NCBI GenBank assembly: GCA_017303935.1 | Contig: JAFLBD010000002.1 | Span: forward strand, 186,001 to 250,000 | Source: Armatimonadota bacterium | GTDB lineage: Bacteria > Armatimonadota > Fimbriimonadia > Fimbriimonadales > Fimbriimonadaceae | Direction: 5' to 3' | Length of the DNA stretch: 64,000 nt | Shown here: piece after piece, positions 24,267 through 30,525 of the stretch | Numbering within the stretch: position 1 is the first letter of the stretch | Layout of the letters: every line of letters begins with the position of its first letter | Notes under the pieces: generated by a model | The model's input: the letters and a program-made list of their open reading frames with translations, nothing else | The model's database searches: none | Told to the model about the DNA's origin: nothing | Translations under genes and position numbers: made by a program

Positions 24267-24721
24267 ACTCCTCTTCAAACTTCGTTGATGTCATGCGGAT
24301 CGCCTTAGAACTTCTAGGGCGGTCCGAACTGTTTTCGCACCAGCTCGAAGAGAAACTCGTGCGAAAAGGAATTGACACTGAATCGGCACAGCAAGCTATT
24401 AACCAATTGGTTAAATGGGGCTATATCGACGATGCTCAAGTTCAAGAATCGATTTCCGATCGACTCTGGCGACGCAGTAACACCGGGCCAGCCGACCTGT
24501 ATGCTGCACTTGTCAGGCGAGGAGTCTCTGAAGAAGACTCCGAGCAGCTCGCCGAATCTTGGATGCCGCTGGATGTCCAGCGCGCTCGCGCCGAAGCGAT
24601 CTTAACCAAAAGGTTAGAATCCGGCGATAAACCTTCCGCCATAATTCAATATCTAGGAAGGAAAGGTTTCTCAGTAGAAATCTTAGAATCCATTTCGGAT
24701 CGCTTCCTGGATACGGACTAA
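24263..24721 (+). CDS. recX: RecX family regulator of RecA
   Basis: 152 aa, made of three-helix repeats as in RecX. Recognisable parts are [11 protein letters not shown] near residue 20, the W-G-Y-I-D-D repeat motif near 51, and K-G-F-S-V-E-I-L near residue 134. RecX binds the RecA filament and limits its activity. It starts at TTG, overlapping the recA stop by 4 nt (TTGA), so translation is coupled. The next gene starts on the last base of its stop. Two copies of the dispersed palindrome sit in this short gene. Confidence 0.85.
   Translation: MNSSSNFVDVMRIALELLGRSELFSHQLEEKLVRKGIDTESAQQAINQLVKWGYIDDAQVQESISDRLWRRSNTGPADLYAALVRRGVSEEDSEQLAESWMPLDVQRARAEAILTKRLESGDKPSAIIQYLGRKGFSVEILESISDRFLDTD
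24399..24414. repeat. Dispersed palindrome, copy 11 (perfect)
   Basis: All 14 arm bases match and the AT centre makes the whole 16 bp a perfect palindrome. Inside recX, read as N-Q-L-V-K (frame A). Confidence 0.75.
24602..24617. repeat. Dispersed palindrome, copy 12
   Basis: Arms match 12 of 14 (TTAACCA-AA-AGGTTAG). Inside recX, read as L-T-K-R-L (frame B). Confidence 0.6.
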
Positions 24722-26025
24722 TGCCACCCGAACTCATACGCTGGATTGCGGAATTTCTCATCATCGCTGCTGCGATCGGTGCCGCGTTCTGGCGACTGAA
24801 TACTCACCATAAGGTTAGGGTCGCACAACTTGATGCTGAACGCGAACAAATCCAGAAGGATCGTGAGGCATTCGCCCATGAGGCTGCTGAACTTGAGCGC
24901 TCACGGAAAGAGATCGCGTCAATCACACCAGAAGACGCAGATAAAAAGGTTCTTGACGCCGCGGAAAAGCGAACTCGGTCCACCATTAACCAAATGGTGA
25001 GTGAGGCAACCGCCGAAGCAAAAGAACGTTCTGCTGCGATTCTTGTGGCCTCGATGGGACGGATCGCAGCGGCGACTGCAGCGGAAAGCGCTGCGCTCAT
25101 CATCCAACTCCCGAACGAAGAGATGAAGGGTCGCCTTATTGGCCGCGAAGGACGAAATATCAAGGCCTTCGAGCAAGTTACCGGTGTCGATTTACTCATC
25201 GACGAAACCCCCGAATCGGTGACGATCAGTTCGTTCGATCCCCTACGCAGAGAAACTGCGCGATTAACTCTACTGAATCTAATGCTTGATGGCCGGATAC
25301 ACCCGGGACGTATCGAGGAGATCTACGAAAAAGCAAAAGAAGAACTGAACATCGCCGCGCTAGAACTTGGCCAAGAGGCCGCGATCAAAGCTCAAGTCAA
25401 CGATTTGAGTCCACCGATTCTCAAGCAGATGGGACTGCTGAGATTTCGCACGAGTGTTGCGCAAAACGTTTTGGATCACAGCATTGAAACCGCCCAGCTC
25501 TGCACCATGATCAGCGCCGAGCTGGGATTGGATCCTAACCATGCGAAAACCGCAGGTTTCCTTCACGACATCGGCAAGTCTCTTCCTCCAGAATACGGTG
25601 ATACGCATGCGCTTGCAGGTATGAAGTTCCTAATCGAAAACGGATTACCGCTCGAAGTCACCAAGGCTGTCGGCGCGCATCATCATGAAATCGAACCCGA
25701 CTCGCTGGTGGCTCAAATCGTGATCATTGCGGACACTTTGAGCGCCGCAAGACCAGGAGCACGGCGAGAAAGCACGGATAACTTCATCAAGCGAATGGCT
25801 GAACTTGAAAAAATCGCTGACCGTTTCGACGGTGTAGAAAAGTCGTACGCCATTCAATCGGGCCGTGAGATTCGAGTCGTCGTCAATTCCAGCCATGTGG
25901 ACGACTCTAATGCAGTCGAATTGGCCAATCAGATCGCCGAAAAGATTCAATCCGACATCAAGTATCCCGGGCAAATCAAAGTGACCGTGATCCGAGAATT
26001 CCGAACCCAGAGTATCGCGAAATGA
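24721..26025 (+). CDS. rny: Ribonuclease Y (short form)
   Basis: Membrane-bound endoribonuclease that starts mRNA decay. 434 aa, while family members are near 510-520. An N-terminal TM helix (about 7-24) is followed by a charged coiled coil (about 30-110) clearly shorter than usual. The KH domain has L-I-G-R-E-G-R-N-I near residue 139, and the HD domain has H-S-I-E-T-A near 257 and H-D-I-G-K near residue 281. The missing length is in the coiled coil, while the catalytic part is whole. The ATG uses the last base of the recX stop. Confidence 0.95.
   Translation: MPPELIRWIAEFLIIAAAIGAAFWRLNTHHKVRVAQLDAEREQIQKDREAFAHEAAELERSRKEIASITPEDADKKVLDAAEKRTRSTINQMVSEATAEAKERSAAILVASMGRIAAATAAESAALIIQLPNEEMKGRLIGREGRNIKAFEQVTGVDLLIDETPESVTISSFDPLRRETARLTLLNLMLDGRIHPGRIEEIYEKAKEELNIAALELGQEAAIKAQVNDLSPPILKQMGLLRFRTSVAQNVLDHSIETAQLCTMISAELGLDPNHAKTAGFLHDIGKSLPPEYGDTHALAGMKFLIENGLPLEVTKAVGAHHHEIEPDSLVAQIVIIADTLSAARPGARRESTDNFIKRMAELEKIADRFDGVEKSYAIQSGREIRVVVNSSHVDDSNAVELANQIAEKIQSDIKYPGQIKVTVIREFRTQSIAK
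24986..25001. repeat. Dispersed palindrome, copy 13
   Basis: Arms match 12 of 14 (TTAACCA-AA-TGGTGAG). Inside rny, read as N-Q-M-V-S (frame A). Confidence 0.6.
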
Positions 26026-26807
26026 GTGGCAGCTATAGGATTTTGTTTTTAGGGGACGTGATGGGGAAGCCTGGCCGAGTGGCTGTGCGCGATGGATTGC
26101 CAGCGCTCCAAGATATACATCAGCCACTTTTCACGATTATCAACGGCGAAAATTCGGCAGCCGGAGTTGGGATCACGCCCGATATCTGTGAAGAGCTTTA
26201 CCGATACGGCGCGGATGCGATAACACTCGGGAACCACGCCTTTAATAAGAGGGAAATCGGAGATTATCTGAACTCAAACAAACCGATTGTTCGACCGATC
26301 AATATGCCCGAAGGTACACCGGGTCGGGGTCACATTCAGGTTCAAAAAGATGAAATTACTATAAATATCGCGAACATCTGCGGGAGAGTTTTTTTGGACT
26401 CCTACGACGACCCCTTCGCTGCATTTAACCGTTTGGTTAAACAGGGTGGCGATCATTGGTTCATCGACTTTCATGCCGAAGCAACGAGTGAAAAAGTCGC
26501 CTTTGGTTACCACGCCGAGGGAAGAGCGTCGGCTGTCGTTGGTACCCACACGCATATTCAAACCGCAGACGAGAAGGTTCTGCCAGGCGGCACGGCATAC
26601 ATCACCGATGTCGGCATGACCGGACCTCAAAATGGGGTGATCGGTATGGATCGCGACATCGTTCTTCGAAAATTTATCACCGGAATGCCAGCAAGATTTG
26701 AGGTTGCAGATGGTCCTGGAGTAATCTACGGCGTAGTCATCGAAATCGAAAGGGAAAGTGGGCGCGCGCTAGATATTGAACGTATCCGCTTTGCACCTCA
26801 GTCGTAA
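26022..26807 (+). CDS. ymdB: YmdB-type metallophosphoesterase (2',3'-cyclic nucleotide phosphodiesterase)
   Basis: 261 aa, TIGR00282 family. Metal-binding residues are in F-L-G-D-V-M-G-K-P-G (residues 9-18), N-G-E-N near 41, L-G-N-H near 69, and T-H-T-H-I-Q-T near residue 173. In Bacillus YmdB hydrolyses cyclic mononucleotides and affects RNase Y-dependent gene expression and biofilm. The ATGA overlap with rny repeats the conserved rny-ymdB pairing and supports a joint role in RNA turnover. End of the recA operon. Confidence 0.93.
   Translation: MSGSYRILFLGDVMGKPGRVAVRDGLPALQDIHQPLFTIINGENSAAGVGITPDICEELYRYGADAITLGNHAFNKREIGDYLNSNKPIVRPINMPEGTPGRGHIQVQKDEITINIANICGRVFLDSYDDPFAAFNRLVKQGGDHWFIDFHAEATSEKVAFGYHAEGRASAVVGTHTHIQTADEKVLPGGTAYITDVGMTGPQNGVIGMDRDIVLRKFITGMPARFEVADGPGVIYGVVIEIERESGRALDIERIRFAPQS
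26425..26440. repeat. Dispersed palindrome, copy 14
   Basis: Arms match 13 of 14 (TTAACCG-TT-TGGTTAA). Inside ymdB, read as N-R-L-V-K (frame A). Last good copy in the window. Confidence 0.7.
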
Positions 26808-26830
26808 TCTATAATCAGGAACGCTTCGTT

Positions 26831-27814
26831 ATGAACAAGTTTTTCGGCTTTGCAATTCTGCTCGTGTCCAGCGCGTCTAGTGCCCTGGCTCAAAGCGAGC
26901 TATACAATCCAACCCGGTCGATCAAGGATCAAGGGATCAGCGTTTTCGGCTGGGGTAGCGGCACCATCAATGAAACCGATGAGCTCGCTTACGAAGGCGC
27001 GAATTCGATTCGCGTGAGCACCCGAAACTTCTTCCAGGGCGGGATCATGACATTCAAGGATGTCTTGAATCTGTCCGGCGCATCTGCCGATCCAAACAAC
27101 CTGTTGATGCTCACGGTCCGAGTCCTCGACGATAAGGCGACCATGGGAACTGGTGGAGGATCACGAGGCCCAGGCGCGGGTTCTGCCGGAAGCGGATCGG
27201 GCACAACTGGATTAGGTGATGACGGTGGTCGAGAAGGCGGAGGTCAACCCGGCGGCTCTCGAGGCAACGGCGGCGGTCAACCGACGTCAACTGCAACTGT
27301 TGAAACTCCTGAATTCAACATGATTCGCCTCATCGTTGGCACGTCGGATAACAAGAACAGCGAGATCTATCTTCCGATCACGACAAGCCGGCCAAATGAG
27401 AAGGGTTGGCGACAGGTGGGCGTGCCGCTTCAAGCGATCACCGGATTCAATGCAACCAACAAGATGGTTTCTCGAATCGCAATGTCGGGTTCCACAACGG
27501 CAACGTTTTACGTTGGCGAAATCAAGCTGATGAATGATGCGACTCCAATTTTTGGTGAAGTCATCACTAGTGATATGAACATCGGGACCGACCAAGTGGT
27601 GCCGCTGCAAGCCAACGGCTTCGCAGGAGCTACTGTTCTGAAATACACCTGGACGATCACAGCGGGTGACGGTTCAAAGAGCGAAGCAGAAGGTCAAGGC
27701 GTCAATCGACGATTCCGCGTCCCAGGCACCTACTCCGTCACTTGCACGATCGCCGATGTTTATGGCCTAAAGAAGCCATTCACCACCAATCCGATCAAGA
27801 TCATCGTGAACTAA
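26831..27814 (+). CDS. Secreted protein with Gly-rich linker and PKD-like C-terminus
   Basis: 327 aa. Signal peptide about 1-20 (ending S-A-L-A-Q). Residues about 25-95 and 150-240 look like one beta-sandwich, carbohydrate-binding-like, domain interrupted by a Gly/Ser/Arg/Gln-rich insert (about 105-150). The last 85 residues fit a PKD fold: K-Y-T-W-T-I-T-A-G-D-G, then P-G-T-Y-S-V-T-C-T. Role unknown; possibly cell-surface adhesion. TATAAT lies 16 nt before the ATG with AGGA between, and a clear terminator follows the gene, so it is a single-gene unit. Confidence 0.75.
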   Translation: MNKFFGFAILLVSSASSALAQSELYNPTRSIKDQGISVFGWGSGTINETDELAYEGANSIRVSTRNFFQGGIMTFKDVLNLSGASADPNNLLMLTVRVLDDKATMGTGGGSRGPGAGSAGSGSGTTGLGDDGGREGGGQPGGSRGNGGGQPTSTATVETPEFNMIRLIVGTSDNKNSEIYLPITTSRPNEKGWRQVGVPLQAITGFNATNKMVSRIAMSGSTTATFYVGEIKLMNDATPIFGEVITSDMNIGTDQVVPLQANGFAGATVLKYTWTITAGDGSKSEAEGQGVNRRFRVPGTYSVTCTIADVYGLKKPFTTNPIKIIVN

Positions 27815-27837
27815 TAATTAAGTTCAAATCTTTACAA

Positions 27838-27880
27838 AAAAGCCCGAATTATTCCTTTCTGAGGATATTCGGGCTTTCTT
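27838..27880 (+). terminator. Rho-independent terminator
   Basis: Stem AAAGCCCGAAT/ATTCGGGCTTT with a 17-nt loop, followed by CTTAATTAA and preceded by a run of A. Works for the secreted-protein gene, and possibly in both directions. Confidence 0.85.
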
Positions 27881-27913
27881 AATTAAAGTGGCACGCTCTT
27901 GCCAATTTTGTCC

Positions 27914-27942
27914 TTGACAGATTCTGTGGATCGTCTTACAAT
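27914..27942 (+). promoter_or_regulatory. Vegetative promoter TTGACA-N17-TACAAT
   Basis: Consensus -35 (27914-27919) and near-consensus -10 (27937-27942) with 17-bp spacing. It lies 23 nt before the start of the sigma factor gene. Best promoter in the window. Confidence 0.85.
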
Positions 27943-27965
27943 GAAAGTAAGGGTGAGACCCTTCC

Positions 27966-28595
27966 ATGAGCTACCACTACACTGGATGTGAACAGAGGGG
28001 CTACAGAAGCCTCCAGGACGAAGAAGTCGTCCATCTCTCAAACATGGGTGACCCATACGCTACCGAAACGCTGGTAGACCGATATCGGGTTCTTGTTGAA
28101 TCCAAAGCAAAGACCTACTTTGTTCAAGGCGCGGAACGGGACGACGTTATCCAGGAAGGAATGATCGGCCTGTGTAAAGCCATCCGGGATTACCGAGAGG
28201 ATCGGGAGAACCGATTCCGTTCCTTCGCAGAACTGTGTGTGACCCGACAGATCATCTCTGCCGTCAAAGCTGCCACCAGAAACAAGCATCTGCCGCTGAA
28301 TATGAGCGCGGCCATCCTGATCAACGGCGATGAAGGTCTCGAAGAGTTTTCAGTCGAGCAGATCGCGGACATTCCAAGCCATAGCCCAGAGACGATTGTT
28401 CTTGGCGACCAGATCCCTGCTGACTTTATGGCTCAGGCAAGCGAACGCCTCTCCGATCTAGAACTGCACGTGCTCAGCAGTTACCTGGACGGAAAGACTT
28501 ATCAGGAAATCAGCTCGGAGTTGCATTGCCACACAAAGTCGATCGACAACGCGTTGCAACGAGTCAAACGCAAAATGCACGGCGTTATTAACTAA
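27966..28595 (+). CDS. SigH-type RNA polymerase sigma factor
   Basis: 209 aa sigma-70 family factor lacking region 1. Region 2 has L-V-D-R-Y near residue 35, A-K-T-Y-F near 49, then the core-binding D-V-I-Q-E-G-M-I-G-L-C-K-A-I-R-D-Y near residues 59-75 and F-A-E-L-C-V-T-R-Q-I near 86. Region 4 (about 150-205) ends in a helix-turn-helix (T-Y-Q-E-I-S-S-E-L). The pattern is that of Bacillus SigH (Spo0H), which controls transition state and competence. An AAGG-type ribosome-binding site precedes it and a strong vegetative promoter drives it. No anti-sigma gene is adjacent. Confidence 0.9.
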   Translation: MSYHYTGCEQRGYRSLQDEEVVHLSNMGDPYATETLVDRYRVLVESKAKTYFVQGAERDDVIQEGMIGLCKAIRDYREDRENRFRSFAELCVTRQIISAVKAATRNKHLPLNMSAAILINGDEGLEEFSVEQIADIPSHSPETIVLGDQIPADFMAQASERLSDLELHVLSSYLDGKTYQEISSELHCHTKSIDNALQRVKRKMHGVIN

Positions 28596-28643
28596 GCTCG
28601 TTTTGCGTCATACTAGGTTCATTGGGCGCGGTGCGGCGCTCGC

Positions 28644-29456
28644 GTGGACCCTATGAAGCAGCGAATCCTGACGGCGCTAATCCTTGCCCCGACTGTGCTG
28701 ACCCTTGTCTTCTCCACCTCATCCATCCCCGTTTTCATTCTCGCGATTATTTGTGCATTTTTTGGCACTCGCGAAGTCCTCATTCTGCAAGACAAAAAGA
28801 GCCTGTTGATCCCTGGCCTCTCAGCCACCGCACTTCTAGCTGCAGGGTACTTTTTGAAAGATCATTATGATTACGCTTACGATAAGGTGATTTTTTGGCT
28901 TTCCTTGTTGTTTTTTGGCTCCGTTTTCCTAATTTTATTTTTCTTGAGAAAAGAGGGTGATAAGCGCATTTTGGTGCCGGGATTGCTGTGGGTGCTCTGT
29001 CCATTGCTATCGTTAGTGCTGCTTCACTACTCAATTCCAAAGGTCCAAGCGGTCTGGTGGGCACCAAACCCTCTGCTCATGGCTCTGATCCCCGTTTGGG
29101 CGGGAGATAGTGCTGCTATCTTTGTTGGAAAGAAGTTTGGCAAGAGACTGCTTGCCCCAAAAATTTCTCCGAGCAAAACGGTTGAGGGTTCTATCGGATA
29201 CCTGCTAGCGTGTGTGGTTTTCGCCTATGCGGTGGCTACATCGATCGGAATAACACCAAAGCAAGGACTCTTGGTAGGCTTAGTCGCCGGAATATTGGGC
29301 CAAGCTGGTGATCTCTTCGAAAGTGCAATCAAAAGGAGCTTCCATGCCAAAGACTCCGGGGATATTCTTCCTGGGCACGGCGGCATTTTAGATCGAATCG
29401 ATTCTATGCTCATGTCAGCACTCCCAATCACCGCACTGATTCTGCTTTACAGGTAA
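28644..29456 (+). CDS. cdsA: Phosphatidate cytidylyltransferase (CDP-diglyceride synthase)
   Basis: Makes CDP-diacylglycerol from phosphatidate and CTP at the inner membrane. 270 aa with about seven to eight TM helices. The CdsA signature is at the C-terminal third: S-K-T-V-E-G-S near residue 180, G-D-L-F-E-S near residue 222, K-R, K-D, and the ending P-G-H-G-G-I-L-D-R-I-D-S near residues 244-255. The start may be GTG 28644 or the ATG three codons later. An ABC ATPase gene follows 7 nt downstream. Confidence 0.93.
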   Translation: MDPMKQRILTALILAPTVLTLVFSTSSIPVFILAIICAFFGTREVLILQDKKSLLIPGLSATALLAAGYFLKDHYDYAYDKVIFWLSLLFFGSVFLILFFLRKEGDKRILVPGLLWVLCPLLSLVLLHYSIPKVQAVWWAPNPLLMALIPVWAGDSAAIFVGKKFGKRLLAPKISPSKTVEGSIGYLLACVVFAYAVATSIGITPKQGLLVGLVAGILGQAGDLFESAIKRSFHAKDSGDILPGHGGILDRIDSMLMSALPITALILLYR

Positions 29457-29463
29457 TCCAAAA

Positions 29464-30483
29464 ATGTCCACTATTGAAATCCAAAACCTGTGCAAGACCT
29501 ATTATTCTGTCAAGAAGCAGCCTGGGGTGTCTGGAGCGCTAAAGAGCCTCTTTAGCCGGGAGAAGGAAGCCAAAGTTGCGGTCTCTGATGTTAGCTTCAC
29601 CATTGAGGAAGGTGAGTTAGTCGGATTTCTGGGCCCAAACGGCGCCGGAAAGACAACTGTGCTCAAGATGCTGAGCGGCATATTGCATCCGACCTCTGGT
29701 CAAATCAGAATCCTTGGATTCGAACCCTGGAAGCGCAATACCGAGTACCTCCGACAGATTTCGCTGGTAATGGGGAACAAGAATCAACTTTGGTGGGATC
29801 TTCCTGCGATGGAGAGTTTCATAGTCCTCAAAGAACTCTATGATGTACCGCAGGCAGACTTTGACAAGCGGATCGAATTTCTTCTTGATGAGCTCCAACT
29901 GAAAGACAAAGTGAACACCCAGGTGCGCAAAATGAGTCTTGGCGAGCGAATGAAGTGCGAGCTCGTGGCCAGTCTAATCCATCTTCCACGCGTGATCTTC
30001 CTCGATGAGCCCACGATTGGGCTCGATCTCGTAAGCCAGCAACGCATTCGAGACTTCCTCGCAGAATTCAATCGAAACCAGAAGAGCACCATCCTCTTGA
30101 CCAGCCATTACATGCAAGATGTGAAGGAGCTTTGTGAACGAGTGATCCTCATCGATCACGGGCAAATCATGTTCGATGGCACGCTGAACCGATTGATGCA
30201 AGACTATTCTGATCAAAAGATGCTTCGACTTCGGTTTAGTGCGCAGGTCGACAACGCCGACCTCGCCAAATTCGGAAAGATCATCGAAGCGGGCGAAGAT
30301 GAGACCGAAGAGAACACGGTGCTCCTCAGCATTCCTCGGGCCGACACTCCTCAGATCACCGCGGCAGTCCTTGGCAGCCTTCCCGTTGCTGACATCGCCT
30401 TGGAAGACATCACCCTAGACGAGGTTATCCGCAACCTGTTCGATTCACGGTCGGGTGTTTCACGTGAAACAAGTTCAAACTAG
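29464..30483 (+). CDS. ABC transporter ATP-binding protein
   Basis: 339 aa ATPase of the ABC-2 export type (COG4586/NodI-like). Walker A is G-P-N-G-A-G-K-T-T near residue 57, signature M-S-L-G-E-R-M-K near 159, Walker B V-I-F-L-D-E-P near 180, and switch His in T-S-H-Y near residue 214. The C-terminal about 90 residues are the usual accessory domain. A permease normally lies next to such a gene, but none is in this region. The last eight codons include a perfect parS site and encode V-S-R-E-T-S. Substrate unknown. Confidence 0.9.
   Translation: MSTIEIQNLCKTYYSVKKQPGVSGALKSLFSREKEAKVAVSDVSFTIEEGELVGFLGPNGAGKTTVLKMLSGILHPTSGQIRILGFEPWKRNTEYLRQISLVMGNKNQLWWDLPAMESFIVLKELYDVPQADFDKRIEFLLDELQLKDKVNTQVRKMSLGERMKCELVASLIHLPRVIFLDEPTIGLDLVSQQRIRDFLAEFNRNQKSTILLTSHYMQDVKELCERVILIDHGQIMFDGTLNRLMQDYSDQKMLRLRFSAQVDNADLAKFGKIIEAGEDETEENTVLLSIPRADTPQITAAVLGSLPVADIALEDITLDEVIRNLFDSRSGVSRETSSN
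30456..30471. other. parS chromosome-partition site 1 (TGTTTCACGTGAAACA)
   Basis: A 16-bp perfect match to the widely conserved ParB-binding site. It lies in the last codons of the ABC ATPase gene, where it encodes V-S-R-E-T. A second copy is 2.7 kb to the right. No parA or parB gene is in the window. Confidence 0.95.
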
Positions 30484-30491
30484 GTAAAATC

Positions 30492-30520
30492 ATCCTGTTT
30501 TCAGGACATGAAAACAGGAT
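30492..30520 (+). promoter_or_regulatory. 12-bp hairpin covering the valS ribosome-binding site
   Basis: ATCCTGTTTTCA (30492-30503) and its exact complement (30509-30520) surround a 5-nt loop. The 3' arm contains AGGA (30516-30519), the Shine-Dalgarno of valS. If formed in RNA it would hide the ribosome-binding site. No T-run follows, so a terminator is less likely. Confidence 0.55.
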
Positions 30521-30525
30521 ACAAC

